Assembly (NCBI GenBank): GCA_016790225.1
Contig: JAEUOZ010000026.1
Location: forward strand, 1-59,066
Reading direction: 5' to 3'
Source: Rubrivivax sp.
GTDB taxonomy: Bacteria; Pseudomonadota; Gammaproteobacteria; Burkholderiales; Burkholderiaceae
Length of the DNA stretch: 59,066 nucleotides
The notes under the pieces were generated by a model. The model was not told the origin of the DNA. It saw only the letters and a list, made by a program, of their open reading frames with translations, and did no database searches. Shown here in pieces: positions 1 to 11,145 of this stretch. Positions within the stretch are counted from its first letter, which is position 1, and every line of letters begins with the position of its first letter. The position numbers and the translations under genes were made by a program.

Positions 1-591
1 GCCCGCAACGTCTTCATCCTCACGCGCGAGAAGTCCGAGGAAAGCGTCATTGCCGCACGCAGCGGCCGCCTGGAGACGCAGGGCGAGCAGCGCTACCTGG
101 TGCTGGAGCGCGGCCAGCGCAACCAGACCGACGCCAAGACCGGCGAGCGCGTGGTCTCGCGCTTCGAGAACTACCGCGTGCTGGCCGACGACGATCAGGT
201 GCGGCGCGCCGAATCGCGCCCGCCCAAGGCGCTGGGCACGCCGGAGCTGCTGGCCCGCCCGACAGCCGTCAACCAGGGCGAGCTCACCTGGCGCATCGGC
301 ATGATCCTGGCCGCGCTGAACCTGCTGCTGCTGGGCATCGGGCTGTCGGCCACCAACCCGCGCCGCCCCGGCAACTGGAACCTCATCTTTGCGCTGCTGT
401 CCTTCATCGTGTACTTCAACCTGCTCACGCTGTCGCAGAACTGGGTGGCCACGGGGCGCATGGGCATGGGCACGGCACTGCTGGCGGTGCACGGCAGCGT
501 CTTCCTGATGGCACTGCTGCTGATGGCCTGGCGCGAGCAAGGCGGCCTGGGCCGCTGGTCCGTGCTGCGCCGGCGGGTGGTGGCCTCATGA
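1..591 (+). CDS. lptF: LPS export permease LptF, C-terminal part
   Basis: LptF is one of the two inner-membrane subunits of the LptB2FG transporter, which pulls lipopolysaccharide out of the inner membrane and feeds it to the periplasmic Lpt bridge. Only the last 196 codons lie in the window; the frame is open at base 1, so the start and the first membrane helices are upstream. The visible part holds the end of the periplasmic beta-jellyroll region and then three hydrophobic helices, roughly at visible residues 95-116, 125-144 and 153-175, followed by a short basic tail, which is the usual C-terminal layout. The stop overlaps the lptG start in an ATGA at 588-591. The family call rests on this topology and on the lptG partner. 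Confidence 0.9.
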   Translation, partial: ARNVFILTREKSEESVIAARSGRLETQGEQRYLVLERGQRNQTDAKTGERVVSRFENYRVLADDDQVRRAESRPPKALGTPELLARPTAVNQGELTWRIGMILAALNLLLLGIGLSATNPRRPGNWNLIFALLSFIVYFNLLTLSQNWVATGRMGMGTALLAVHGSVFLMALLLMAWREQGGLGRWSVLRRRVVAS

Positions 592-1697
592 AGACCGTCC
601 GGCGCCTGCTGTACCGCGAGATCGTCGGCTCGGTGCTCTTCGTCACCGCGGCCTTCCTGTCGCTGTTCTTCTTCATCGATTTTGTCGACGAGCTGAATGA
701 CCGCTCCGCCAGCGGCCGCGGGGCCTGGCGCGCGGCGCATCTCTCGGCACTGGAGATCCCCGGCCACCTGTACGAGCTGATCCCGATCTCGGTGCTCATC
801 GGCACGATCTATGCACTCTCGCGCATGGCGCAATCTTCGGAGTTCACGATCCTGCGCACCGGGGGCCTGGGCCCGGGCCGTGCGCTGGGGCTGCTCGCCA
901 GCCTGGGGCTGGCCTTCGCGGCCGTGACCTTCGTCGTCGGCGACCATGCGGCGCCCTGGGCCGAGCGGCAGGTGGCGCTGAACAAGGCGCGCGCCTCGGG
1001 CATCACGCTGGGCCAGGCCGGCGCCTGGCTGAAGGAACGCCGGCAGGCCGAGGACGGCAGCGAGATCAGCGTCTCGATCAACGTGGGCGCGGCGCGCGGC
1101 GCGGGCGATCTGCAGGGCGTGCACATCTTCGAGCACGATGCCCAGGGCCGGCTGCTGCTGCGCCTGATCGCGCAGGAGGCCCATGTCGATGGCGATGCCG
1201 TCTGGCACCTGCGCGAGGTGCAGCGCACGCGCTGGCCGGTGCCGCAGACCGGGCCGCAGCGGCTGATCGAGGAACGTCTGCCGGAGCTGGCCTGGCGCAG
1301 CACGCTGACGGCCGATGTCGTGGGCTCGGCCGTGCTGCCGCTCAAGACCATGACCACGCTGGATCTGTGGCGCTACAGCACCCACCTGAACCGCCAGGCG
1401 CAGGATGCCCAGCGCTATGCGATCCAGTTCTGGAAGAAGGCCCTCTATCCGCTGGCCTGCGTGGTGATGGTGGCGCTGGCGCTGCCCTTCGCCTATCTGC
1501 ACGCCCGGGCCGGCGGGGTAAGCCTGAAGGTATTCGGCGGCATCATGCTGGGCATCAGCTTCGTGCTGCTCAACAACGTGGCGGGCCATCTGGGCGTGCT
1601 GCGCGGCTGGACACCCTGGGTGGCGGCCGCCACGCCGGCCCTGACCTACCTCTTCATGTCGCTGGTCGCCTTTGCCTGGCTGGTGCGCTACCGGTGA
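588..1697 (+). CDS. lptG: LPS export permease LptG
   Basis: This 369-residue protein is the second permease subunit of LptB2FG. It starts with a basic segment and helix 1 (VGSVLFVTAAFLSLFFFIDF), has a second pair of helices around residues 60-120, a periplasmic domain at about 125-270, and three C-terminal helices (for example LYPLACVVMVALALPFAYL and GIMLGISFVLLNNVAGHLG). The length matches typical LptG. It overlaps lptF by 4 nt, so the two are translationally coupled and made in equal amounts. The cytoplasmic ATPase LptB is not in the window, which is normal because lptB is usually unlinked. Nothing is odd in the sequence. Confidence 0.95.
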   Translation: MKTVRRLLYREIVGSVLFVTAAFLSLFFFIDFVDELNDRSASGRGAWRAAHLSALEIPGHLYELIPISVLIGTIYALSRMAQSSEFTILRTGGLGPGRALGLLASLGLAFAAVTFVVGDHAAPWAERQVALNKARASGITLGQAGAWLKERRQAEDGSEISVSINVGAARGAGDLQGVHIFEHDAQGRLLLRLIAQEAHVDGDAVWHLREVQRTRWPVPQTGPQRLIEERLPELAWRSTLTADVVGSAVLPLKTMTTLDLWRYSTHLNRQAQDAQRYAIQFWKKALYPLACVVMVALALPFAYLHARAGGVSLKVFGGIMLGISFVLLNNVAGHLGVLRGWTPWVAAATPALTYLFMSLVAFAWLVRYR

Positions 1698-1731
1698 GGC
1701 TCCACCCGTTTGCTTGTCCGAGGCCCGCCGC

Positions 1732-2112
1732 ATGCCGCAGGGATTGATCCTCTTTGCCCACGGCGCGCGCGATCCGCGCTGGGCCGAGCCCTTTGTCGCC
1801 CTGCAGGCCCGCGTGCAGGCCCTGCGCCCTGACTGGGCCGTGCGCCTGGCCTTCCTGGAGCTGATGACGCCCGGCCTGCCGGCGGCCGCGGCCGAACTCG
1901 CCGAAGCCGGCTGCCTGCAGGTGACGATCCGGCCGATGTTCCTGGGCACCGGCGGGCACCTGCGGCGCGATCTGCCGCTGCTGATCGAAACGCTGCAGCG
2001 CACGCACCCGCAGGTGCAGTGGCAGCTGGAGCCGGCCATCGGCGAACATGCCCAGGTCATCGCGGCCATGGCGCTGGCCGCGGCCGGCCTGCCCGAGGGC
2101 GTGCCGCCTTGA
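1732..2112 (+). CDS. cbiX: Short CbiX/SirB-type sirohydrochlorin chelatase
   Basis: The 126-residue protein is the size of the short CbiX form, a half-length chelatase that works as a dimer. CbiX/SirB enzymes insert Co2+ or Fe2+ into sirohydrochlorin on the way to cobalamin or siroheme. The two metal-binding histidines expected for the family are visible in the N-terminal motif LFAHGARD and in GTGGHLRRDLP. The ATG at 1732 was chosen because the protein then begins MPQGLILFAHG, as in family members; the upstream extension overlaps the end of lptG. The stop overlaps the TTG start of the next gene. Because that gene is a CysB-type sulfur regulator, iron insertion for the siroheme of sulfite reductase is the likelier role; this is inferred from context. 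Confidence 0.82.
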   Translation: MPQGLILFAHGARDPRWAEPFVALQARVQALRPDWAVRLAFLELMTPGLPAAAAELAEAGCLQVTIRPMFLGTGGHLRRDLPLLIETLQRTHPQVQWQLEPAIGEHAQVIAAMALAAAGLPEGVPP

Positions 2113-3053
2113 ACCTGCACCAGTTCCGCTACGTCCAGGAGGCCGTGCGCCGCGGGCTCAACCTGACGGAGGCCGCCAAGGCGCTGCACACCTCGCAGCC
2201 CGGCGTGAGCAAGGCCATCCTCGATCTGGAGCAGGAACTGGGCATCGACATCTTCGTGCGTCACGGCAAGCGGCTGCGCGGCATCACCGAGCCCGGCCAG
2301 CATGTGGTGCGGGCGATCGACAACATCCTGCTGGAGGTGGGCAACCTCAAGCGCATCGGCGAGCACTACACGCAGCAGCAGAGCGGCCGGCTGTCGATCG
2401 CCACGACACACACCCAGGCGCGTTACTTCCTGCCCGGGCCGGTGGCCGAGCTGCGCCGCCGCTACCCGCAGGTCCGCGTGGAGCTGCACCAGGGCACGCC
2501 GGACCAGGTGGCGCGCATGCTGCTCACCGATCAGGCGCTGATCGGGCTGGCCACCGAATCGCTGCAGCATCACGAGGGGCTGGTCACCCTGCCCTGCTAT
2601 GACTGGCAGCACCTCGTGGTGGTGCCGCGCGGGCACCCGCTGGCACAGGCCACACGCGTGACGCTGGAACAGCTCGCGGCGCATCCGCTGGTCACCTACC
2701 ACCCCACGGTGACCGGCCGTTCGCGGCTGGATCAGGCCTTCGAGCGCGCGCGCCTGAAGCCCGAGATCGCGCTGGAGGCGCTGGATTCGGACGTCATCAA
2801 GACCTACGTCAGGCTGGGGCTGGGCGTGGGCATCCTGGCCGAGATGGCGATGCGCGAGGAACCCGCCGATGCCGATCTGGTGGCCTTGCCGGCGGGCCAT
2901 CTGTTCGGCACCAACGTGTCGCGCGTGGCCTTCCGGCGCGGCGCCTGGCTGCGCGAGTTCGAGCTGGGCTTTGCCGAGCTGCTGTCGCCGCGCCTGAGCC
3001 GCAGCCTGATCCAGCGCGCGATGCTGGGCGGTGAAGACGACTACGAGCTCTGA
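2109..3053 (+). CDS. cysB: CysB-type LysR family transcriptional regulator
   Basis: This 314-residue LysR regulator starts LNLHQFRYVQEAV, very close to the conserved start of CysB/Cbl. The start is a TTG at 2109 that overlaps the stop of the chelatase gene (TTGA); the next upstream start would add a tail read out of frame from the chelatase gene. Residues 1-60 carry the winged helix-turn-helix (LTEAAKALHTSQPGVSKAI), and residues 90-300 form the periplasmic-binding-like effector domain. CysB proteins sense O-acetylserine or N-acetylserine and activate sulfate and sulfonate assimilation genes. No cys structural genes are in the window; the siroheme-type chelatase just upstream fits a sulfur role. 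Confidence 0.88.
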   Translation: MNLHQFRYVQEAVRRGLNLTEAAKALHTSQPGVSKAILDLEQELGIDIFVRHGKRLRGITEPGQHVVRAIDNILLEVGNLKRIGEHYTQQQSGRLSIATTHTQARYFLPGPVAELRRRYPQVRVELHQGTPDQVARMLLTDQALIGLATESLQHHEGLVTLPCYDWQHLVVVPRGHPLAQATRVTLEQLAAHPLVTYHPTVTGRSRLDQAFERARLKPEIALEALDSDVIKTYVRLGLGVGILAEMAMREEPADADLVALPAGHLFGTNVSRVAFRRGAWLREFELGFAELLSPRLSRSLIQRAMLGGEDDYEL

Positions 3054-3124
3054 GGCCGCGCGGGCAGCGCCGCGCACTCACGACAGCGGCTGAATGCTGC
3101 GATCATCCAGGCTCTTCAGGCAAC

Positions 3125-4306
3125 ATGCCCGCACCTCAAGACGCCATGGCCAGCCCCCGGATCCCCAGCTTCCCCAGCCGCCTGCCCCGCGTGGGCACAA
3201 CCATCTTCACCGTGATGTCGGCCTTGGCCAGCGAATGGGAAGCGGTGAACCTTGGCCAGGGCTTCCCGGATTTCGATTGCGACCCGGCCTTGCTGGATCA
3301 CGTGAATGCGGCCATGCGCGAAGGCCACAACCAGTACCCGCCGATGGCCGGCCTGCCCGCGCTGCGCGAAGCCGTGGCCACGAAGATCGAATCGCTCTAC
3401 GGCCGCCGCTACGACCCGCACAGCGAAATCACCATCACCGCGGGCGCCACGCAGGCCATTCTCACGGCCGTGCTGTGCTGCGTCAGCCCGGGCGATGAAG
3501 TCATCGTGCTGGAGCCTTGTTACGACAGTTATGCACCGAACATCGAGCTGGCCGGCGGAACGGTCGTTCGTGTGCCGCTGACGCCGCGCAGCTTCCGCCC
3601 CGATTTCCAGGCCATCGCCGCGGCGCTGTCCTCGCGCACGCGGGCGATCATCGTCAACACGCCGCACAACCCCACGGCCACGGTCTGGACGCGCGCCGAG
3701 CTGCAGCAGCTGGCCGCCTTGCTGGTCGGCACCTCGGTGCTGGTGATCAGCGACGAGGTCTACGAGCACATGGTGTATGACGGTGCATCGCATGTCAGTG
3801 CCTCGTCGCTGCCCGAGCTGGCCGCGCGCAGCTTCGTCATCTCCAGCTTCGGCAAGACCTTCCACGTGACTGGCTGGAAGGTCGGCACGGTGGCCGCGCC
3901 GATTCCGCTGACGGCGGAATTCCGCAAGGTGCACCAGTTCAACGTGTTCACCGTGAATACGCCGATGCAGCACGGGCTGGCGCGCTACCTGGGCGAGCCC
4001 GGGCCTTATCTGGGCCTGCCGGCGTTTTATCAGCGCAAGCGCGATCTGTTTGTTCAGGGACTGAAGTCCACGCGCCTCAAACCGCTGCAGAGTGCCGGAA
4101 CGTATTTTCAGTGCGTCGATTACCGCGAGGCCAGCGATCTGAAGGAAGCGGCCTTCTGCGAGTGGCTGACGCGCGAGATCGGCGTCGCCGCGATTCCCCT
4201 GTCGGCCTTTTATGAGGACGGATTCGAGCAAGGCATCGTGCGCCTGTGCTTCGCCAAGAAGGACGACACGCTGAACCGCGCGCTGCAGAGACTGAGCCGC
4301 TTGTAG
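3125..4306 (+). CDS. PLP-dependent class I/II aminotransferase (YbdL-like)
   Basis: A fold-type I aminotransferase of 393 residues. The N-terminal motif NLGQGFPDFD is typical of the methionine / kynurenine aminotransferase branch that includes YbdL. Visible active-site elements are the phosphate-binding TAGATQAI, the substrate-side NTPHNPT, the cofactor aspartate in VISDEVYEHMVYD, the Schiff-base lysine in SSFGKTFHVTGWK and the C-terminal arginine in GIVRLCFAKK. The start at 3125 (MPAPQDAMASPR) and a second ATG at 3146 are both possible. The likely reaction is transamination of methionine or an aromatic amino acid; substrate cannot be read from the sequence. It converges on the fimV-like gene. 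Confidence 0.88.
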   Translation: MPAPQDAMASPRIPSFPSRLPRVGTTIFTVMSALASEWEAVNLGQGFPDFDCDPALLDHVNAAMREGHNQYPPMAGLPALREAVATKIESLYGRRYDPHSEITITAGATQAILTAVLCCVSPGDEVIVLEPCYDSYAPNIELAGGTVVRVPLTPRSFRPDFQAIAAALSSRTRAIIVNTPHNPTATVWTRAELQQLAALLVGTSVLVISDEVYEHMVYDGASHVSASSLPELAARSFVISSFGKTFHVTGWKVGTVAAPIPLTAEFRKVHQFNVFTVNTPMQHGLARYLGEPGPYLGLPAFYQRKRDLFVQGLKSTRLKPLQSAGTYFQCVDYREASDLKEAAFCEWLTREIGVAAIPLSAFYEDGFEQGIVRLCFAKKDDTLNRALQRLSRL

Positions 4307-4313
4307 AGGGCGA

Positions 4314-4334
4314 AGCCGGGTGGCCGGCCCGGCT
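4314..4334. terminator. Hairpin between convergent genes, probable bidirectional terminator
   Basis: A perfect 7-bp inverted repeat, AGCCGGG at 4314-4320 and CCCGGCT at 4328-4334, separated by 7 nt, lies between the ends of the aminotransferase gene and the convergent fimV-like gene. There is no following T-run on either strand, so it may act as a pause or as a barrier to RNA decay. The call rests on position and symmetry only. Confidence 0.45.
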
Positions 4335-4355
4335 CAGTGGCGGATCAGCGGAAGC

Positions 4356-6299
4356 TCAGCGGCGGCTTGTGCCCGTGCCGAGCGACTGCTCGCCCAGCTG
4401 CAGGTTCAAAGGCGGCAAGGACAGGCCGGAGGCTGAACCCGTGCCCAGACCGCCGGCAGAGTCGCGCTCGGTCGCTGAGGGTGAGCCCAGCGGCAGGAGC
4501 ACATCCACCACGGGCAGATCGGCACCGCTCGCATCGTTGAGATCGCGGGCCAGCGTGAAGAGCAGCATCACGTCACGGTAGGCCGGCAACTCGAAGAGGC
4601 GGTTCGAATCGTTGCGGAACATCAGTGTCTGAAGCTCGGCCATGGCGTCCACCGGATCGGGCCAGGCCTGCTGGATGCGCTGCATCACCTCGGGGTATTC
4701 GTCCAGCGTGCGGCCGGCAGTCGGATCCGATGACCAGTCCGGCGCCAGGCCGTTGAAGCGAGCGTTGAACCGCTTGCGCGTGCGCTCGTACGAGGTCTGA
4801 TCGCCGATGCGGCGGTAGATTTCAAGCAGCTTCAGGTAAGGCATCGGGCTGGCACCGCCCGAGGACATCACGTGGCTGGTGAGCAGATCGATGGCTGCAT
4901 CGTCCTGGCCCAGCACCACGAAGAATTCAGCCTGCTGCTCCACGTCCAGCAGCTCTTCGATGCTGATGTCGTGGGCACCGTGCGCCTGCTCCAGTTCGAC
5001 CGTGGACGAGGGCTGGGTCTCCGGGAACGGCCCGCGTGCAGGGGCTGCCGGTGCCACCGGAGCCGCCGCGGCGGCCAGGGGCGGCAAGGGGGACAAGCTG
5101 CGCGGCTGCGGCAGTTCATCCAGCGGACCACTGCGCGTGATCGGTGCCATCGTCTGGCTGAACTCGGACGGAAACTGCTGGGTCACCGGCGCCACGGTGT
5201 CGAATTCGGATTGCCGGGAGCGCGGGAACGGCACATCCAGCCAGCCCTGCAGCCGCTCGGCATCCAGGCGACGCATACGCACGAACAGCAGGCCGACGAT
5301 GGCCAGCAGCACCGCGCAGGCTGCCGCCAGCCAGGGCGCCAGGCTGGCGAACAGGTCGGCCGTCTCCTGCTCTTCGCGCAGACGCACGAGAGAAGCCTTG
5401 ACTTCGGCGGTCTCACGCCGCGCAGCTGCCAGGGCCGCTTCGATGCTGGCGACCTTCTGCGCCGCGGACTGGTTGGCAGCCTCGGCCACGTCCACCGCGA
5501 TCTTGGCCGTGGCCAGGGCCTCGGCGCGCTGGGCCATGGCCCGCGCAAACACCTGGTCGTTGGCGGTGTTGACGATCGGCGCATCCAGGCGCAGGCGGGC
5601 ACCCCCCTCGCTGGGCACGATCGCACCCCCCGACATCTTCAGCGATTCGGGCGGCTCCGGCGGCGCGGGCGAGGCGGGAGCAGCGGGTGCCGCCGCAGCG
5701 ACGGCAGCGGCGCGCGTGCGGTTGACGGCCACTGCGGGCCGGGGCCGCTCCCTCGGGCGCTCGGCCCTGGCGGCCTGGACCTGGCCGCTGGACGCGCGCG
5801 GCGTGGACGGCGGCGGGGCCACCGCGGCACCGGCGGGCAGCACGGCCGCAGGTGCCGCAGCCGGCGGCGGCGACGGCGCCTCGGCCAACACCGTCACCGT
5901 GGGCTCCAGCAGCGGCGCCGAAGACGGTGGATCGGCAAAGACCGTGAACTGGCGCGACAGACGCGTATCGCACAGGATGTTGACGGTGACCGTGACGAAG
6001 GGTTCGTCGATGCGCACCGAGGTCCGCACACGCACCCGCGGTTCCGCACCCGGCGGGTGCACGAAGCTGGCCGATACCACGCCGGCCGCAAGGGGTACGT
6101 CACCGGATGTGACGGAGGCGCTGATGCAGCTGTCGCTGACCGTCTCCCCGGGCTGCAGGCGCAGGGCGACACTCACGTCCAGCGGCTGGCCCATGATGGC
6201 CGAGGCGCGCAGCGAGCCGAACCCGATGGCCCACGCCGGTGCGGTGCCCAGGCAGGCGGCCAATGCGATGCTCGTGGCGGACAGGAAACGTGGGGCCAT
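4356..6299 (-). CDS. fimV: FimV-like inner-membrane protein
   Basis: A 647-residue FimV-family protein. FimV proteins sit in the inner membrane at the cell pole and support type IV pilus assembly, twitching and local cyclic-di-nucleotide signalling. In order: a signal peptide ending near AWA, the FimV N-terminal domain (FGSLRASAIMGQPLDVSVAL, residues about 24-125), an Ala/Pro-rich stretch, a coiled coil (AAQKVASIEAALAAARRE), one membrane helix near residue 335, an acidic linker, and a C-terminal TPR-like region containing EELLDVEQQAEFFVVLGQDD. I see no clear LysM domain, unlike Pseudomonas FimV. The ATG at 6299 gives a clean signal peptide; the ORF runs upstream to 6467, into the divergent gene, without a better start. 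It is divergent from a Crp-type regulator. Confidence 0.85.
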   Translation of the reverse strand: MAPRFLSATSIALAACLGTAPAWAIGFGSLRASAIMGQPLDVSVALRLQPGETVSDSCISASVTSGDVPLAAGVVSASFVHPPGAEPRVRVRTSVRIDEPFVTVTVNILCDTRLSRQFTVFADPPSSAPLLEPTVTVLAEAPSPPPAAAPAAVLPAGAAVAPPPSTPRASSGQVQAARAERPRERPRPAVAVNRTRAAAVAAAAPAAPASPAPPEPPESLKMSGGAIVPSEGGARLRLDAPIVNTANDQVFARAMAQRAEALATAKIAVDVAEAANQSAAQKVASIEAALAAARRETAEVKASLVRLREEQETADLFASLAPWLAAACAVLLAIVGLLFVRMRRLDAERLQGWLDVPFPRSRQSEFDTVAPVTQQFPSEFSQTMAPITRSGPLDELPQPRSLSPLPPLAAAAAPVAPAAPARGPFPETQPSSTVELEQAHGAHDISIEELLDVEQQAEFFVVLGQDDAAIDLLTSHVMSSGGASPMPYLKLLEIYRRIGDQTSYERTRKRFNARFNGLAPDWSSDPTAGRTLDEYPEVMQRIQQAWPDPVDAMAELQTLMFRNDSNRLFELPAYRDVMLLFTLARDLNDASGADLPVVDVLLPLGSPSATERDSAGGLGTGSASGLSLPPLNLQLGEQSLGTGTSRR

Positions 6300-6436
6300 G
6301 CAGTGCCGGCTGGGCGTCACAGGCGGTGAAGGTTGAAACGACTCTAGCATCAACACTTTACATTCTCGGTCTGGAATAGCTGCTGTTTCCCTGGCCGAAC
6401 TTTCCGTATGGTGAGCGTGAGTAACAGAACGATAAA

Positions 6437-6448
6437 CCCCGATCGGGG
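6437..6448 (+). promoter_or_regulatory. Perfect 12-bp palindrome at the translation start of the Crp-type regulator
   Basis: CCCCGATCGGGG is a perfect palindrome ending 9 nt before the ATG at 6458, where the ribosome binding site would be. It could be an operator for this regulator or another one, or an RNA hairpin covering the ribosome binding site. No Crp-like half-site TGTGA is present in it. The function is inferred from position only. Confidence 0.35.
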
Positions 6449-6457
6449 CGATTGCCG

Positions 6458-7165
6458 ATGAGCTCAATCCTGGCGTTGACCGAAGCTGAACGTGCCGCGA
6501 TTGATTCCGGCGGCTGGTTTTCGCGGCTCTCTGCGGGTTTGCGAGAGGCCATCCTGTCGCGCGCCCGCGTCCGACGACTGCGCGATGGCGCGGTGCTGGC
6601 GGCTCGCGGCACCGCGGCTTCCGAGTGGTGTGGCGTGGCGCGCGGTGCCGTGCGCATCAGCACCGTGTCCCTGGCGGGAAAGCAGGTCACCTTGACCTAC
6701 GCCGAGCCGGGCGCCTGGTTCGGCGACATCGCCCTCTTCGACGGCCTGCCCCGCACGCACGATGCCGACGCCCACGGCGACACCACGCTGCTGGTGATCG
6801 GCAAGGCGGATTTCCATGCGCTGCTGGCGCAGCACGTGGAGCTCTACGAGGCGCTGCTGCGACTGAACTGCCGACGCTTGCGCCTGATGTTCGAGCACTA
6901 CGAAGACCTCAACACGCGGCCGCTGCAGGCGAGGCTCGCGCGCCAGCTGCTGCTGCTGGCGCGCAGCTACGGGCAGGCCGAAGGCGACGAGATCCGCATC
7001 GGGCTTCAGCTGGCCCAGGAGGACATCGCGCAACTGCTGGGGGCCTCGCGCCAGCGCGTCAACCAGGAGCTCAAGGGATTCGAGCGCGAAGGCGCGCTGC
7101 GGGTGGAGCCGACGCGGCTGGTCGTGCTGTCGCGCGAGAAGCTGCTGGCCATCGCCGAACGTTGA
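6458..7165 (+). CDS. Crp/Fnr family transcriptional regulator
   Basis: A 235-residue regulator with an N-terminal cyclic-nucleotide-binding-like beta barrel (residues about 20-135), a dimerisation helix (about 140-165) and a C-terminal winged helix domain whose recognition region reads AQEDIAQLLGASRQRVNQEL. The N-terminal cysteine cluster of Fnr is absent, so it is not an oxygen-sensing Fnr; whether it binds cAMP or another ligand is unclear. The ATG at 6458 is used; a TTG two codons upstream is also open. It is divergent from the fimV-like gene and may control it, which is inference from arrangement. It is 58 nt from the next gene, so co-transcription with 7224-8303 is possible. Confidence 0.88.
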   Translation: MSSILALTEAERAAIDSGGWFSRLSAGLREAILSRARVRRLRDGAVLAARGTAASEWCGVARGAVRISTVSLAGKQVTLTYAEPGAWFGDIALFDGLPRTHDADAHGDTTLLVIGKADFHALLAQHVELYEALLRLNCRRLRLMFEHYEDLNTRPLQARLARQLLLLARSYGQAEGDEIRIGLQLAQEDIAQLLGASRQRVNQELKGFEREGALRVEPTRLVVLSREKLLAIAER

Positions 7166-7223
7166 AGAATCGCCGAGGCCCCTGCGAAGGGCCAGGACCC
7201 CGGACACTCGCGGAGACAGCCTC

Positions 7224-8303
<1,080 letters not shown>

Positions 8304-8373
8304 CAGCGGGGCACGGCCACATCACTGCGCATCAACCCGCATCCCCCGGCACAACCCTGCACAGGAGCCCGAC

Positions 8374-9591
<1,218 letters not shown>

Positions 9592-9648
9592 GCAGCAGCG
9601 CGGCGCGCGGCCCGCACGCCTGCCGGCGTGCGCCCGCAGCCGCAGGCC

Positions 9649-10383
9649 TCAGTGCGCGTCGGCCGGCTCGCCGGCCATCGCCGAAGGGATGAACATCCCC
9701 GGCGCCGTCACTTCATCTTCGGCTCGCTCGCAGCCGGTCAGGCCCACGCGGCGCGCTTCGCGCACCGCACACTCGAACAGGTGCAGCCAGTGTTCGACGT
9801 GCGTCACGCGCGGTTCGGGCAAGGCCAGTCGCAGCGTCAGGCGGCCGCGCGCGATCATCATCACCAGCGGCTCGCCCGGGTCCGCATCGAGCGCATGCAG
9901 TGCCTGGCCCAGCGGCCCGGACAGCCACAGCTCCAGCCACTGCTTCACGTTGGACACCGCGGCCCAGCGATCGCGCAGCTGCCGCAGTTCCGGGCCGGTC
10001 AGCGGCGTGTACATCACCAGCCAACGCATCTCCGGAGGCGTGCGGGCATCCGCCCGCGTCTGCAGATCCTCGACGTAGTGGTTGAAGACTTCGCTCTCCA
10101 TGCGTTCCTGCAAGCGGCGATTCAGCACCAGGGCCTGCAGCTCCGGCGCCACGGCCACCTCGGCCCTCAGGCGCATCTCGGGGCTCTTCAGGTAGTCGCG
10201 CTGCGACGGGCCCCACTCCAGGCGCCAGGGCTGCGTGCCTTGCCGGCCCTCGATGACGAAGCCATCGTGGCCGCGCACCTCCCGCCATTCGTACTGGCGG
10301 TCTTCCACCCACTGCTTCAGCGCGCTCCAGTCCTGCTGCGGCTTTTCCTGGCGGACGAACCATTTCCTGAAGACTTCAAGCAT
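9649..10383 (-). CDS. Conserved hypothetical protein
   Basis: A 244-residue protein that I cannot assign to a function. It begins MLEVFRKWFVRQEK and has no signal peptide or membrane helix. The composition is mixed alpha/beta with many Trp and Arg residues (KQWVEDRQYEWREVRG). The start at 10383 was chosen because the further upstream start at 10431 would overlap the divergent GST gene. The real frame is preferred over the two antisense frames because it has natural residue usage and a clean N-terminus. It is flanked by an acyl-CoA dehydrogenase gene, which converges on it, and by a divergent GST gene. Confidence 0.65.
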   Translation of the reverse strand: MLEVFRKWFVRQEKPQQDWSALKQWVEDRQYEWREVRGHDGFVIEGRQGTQPWRLEWGPSQRDYLKSPEMRLRAEVAVAPELQALVLNRRLQERMESEVFNHYVEDLQTRADARTPPEMRWLVMYTPLTGPELRQLRDRWAAVSNVKQWLELWLSGPLGQALHALDADPGEPLVMMIARGRLTLRLALPEPRVTHVEHWLHLFECAVREARRVGLTGCERAEDEVTAPGMFIPSAMAGEPADAH

Positions 10384-10429
10384 GATGCAGTGTTTCCCGA
10401 CGCTGTCTGATGGATGCATGGAGACGGAC

Positions 10430-11122
10430 ATGATCGAGGTCTATTCCTGGGCCACACCGAATGGGCACAAGGTCCACGTCATGCTGGAGGAGTGCGGTCT
10501 TCCCTACCGCGCCCACCCCGTGAATATCGGCACGGGCGAGCAATTCGCACCGGAATTTCTTGCCATTTCCCCCAACAACAAGATTCCGGCGATCACCGAT
10601 CCCGAAGGCCCGGACGGGCGGCCGATCTCGCTGTTCGAATCCGGCGCGATCCTGCTGTACCTGGCCAGCAAGACCGGCCGCTTCCTGCCCGAGGGCACGC
10701 GGGAGCGCTTCGAGGTGCTGCAATGGCTGATGTTCCAGATGGGTGGTGTCGGCCCGATGCTGGGCCAGGCGCACCACTTCCGCCTGTACGCGCCCGAGAA
10801 GATCCCCTACGCGATCGAGCGCTACACCAACGAGGCGCGGCGCCTGTACGGCGTGATGGATCGCAGGCTGGCGCGCTCCCGCTACCTGGGCGGCGAGAGC
10901 TACAGCATCGCCGACATCGCGGTCTTCCCCTGGCTGCGCAGCTGGAAGAACCAGGGCATCGACTGGGCAGACCATCCGCACCTGAAGGGCTGGTTCGACG
11001 AAGTGGCGGCCCGGCCGGCCGTGCAGCGCGGCGTGGAGGTGCTGGCCGATCTGCGCAAGCCGCTGACCGGGGACCGTGAACGCGACGTGCTCTTCGGCAG
11101 CACGCAGTACCGCCCCCGCTGA
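10430..11122 (+). CDS. Glutathione S-transferase-like protein (YfcG/YghU type)
   Basis: A 230-residue GST-fold protein. The N-terminal thioredoxin-like domain begins MIEVYSWATPNGHKVHVMLEE, and the Thr-Pro-Asn motif is typical of the nu-class YfcG/YghU enzymes, which have disulfide-bond reductase activity with glutathione. The glutathione-contacting ESGAILLYLA follows cis-Pro in NKIPAITDP, and residues about 90-200 form the helical C-terminal domain. Starts at 10430 and 10418 are both possible; 10430 places the first strand at the usual distance. It is divergent from the hypothetical gene at 9649-10383. Confidence 0.88.
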   Translation: MIEVYSWATPNGHKVHVMLEECGLPYRAHPVNIGTGEQFAPEFLAISPNNKIPAITDPEGPDGRPISLFESGAILLYLASKTGRFLPEGTRERFEVLQWLMFQMGGVGPMLGQAHHFRLYAPEKIPYAIERYTNEARRLYGVMDRRLARSRYLGGESYSIADIAVFPWLRSWKNQGIDWADHPHLKGWFDEVAARPAVQRGVEVLADLRKPLTGDRERDVLFGSTQYRPR

Positions 11123-11145
11123 GCGAGGAAGCCGCATGGCCTCGA

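Noticed and set aside
195..3077. 960-residue ORF on the minus strand across lptF, lptG, cbiX and cysB
   Set aside because: It is antisense to four well-identified genes and is rich in Arg, Gln, His and Ala with no domain; an effect of high GC in third codon positions.
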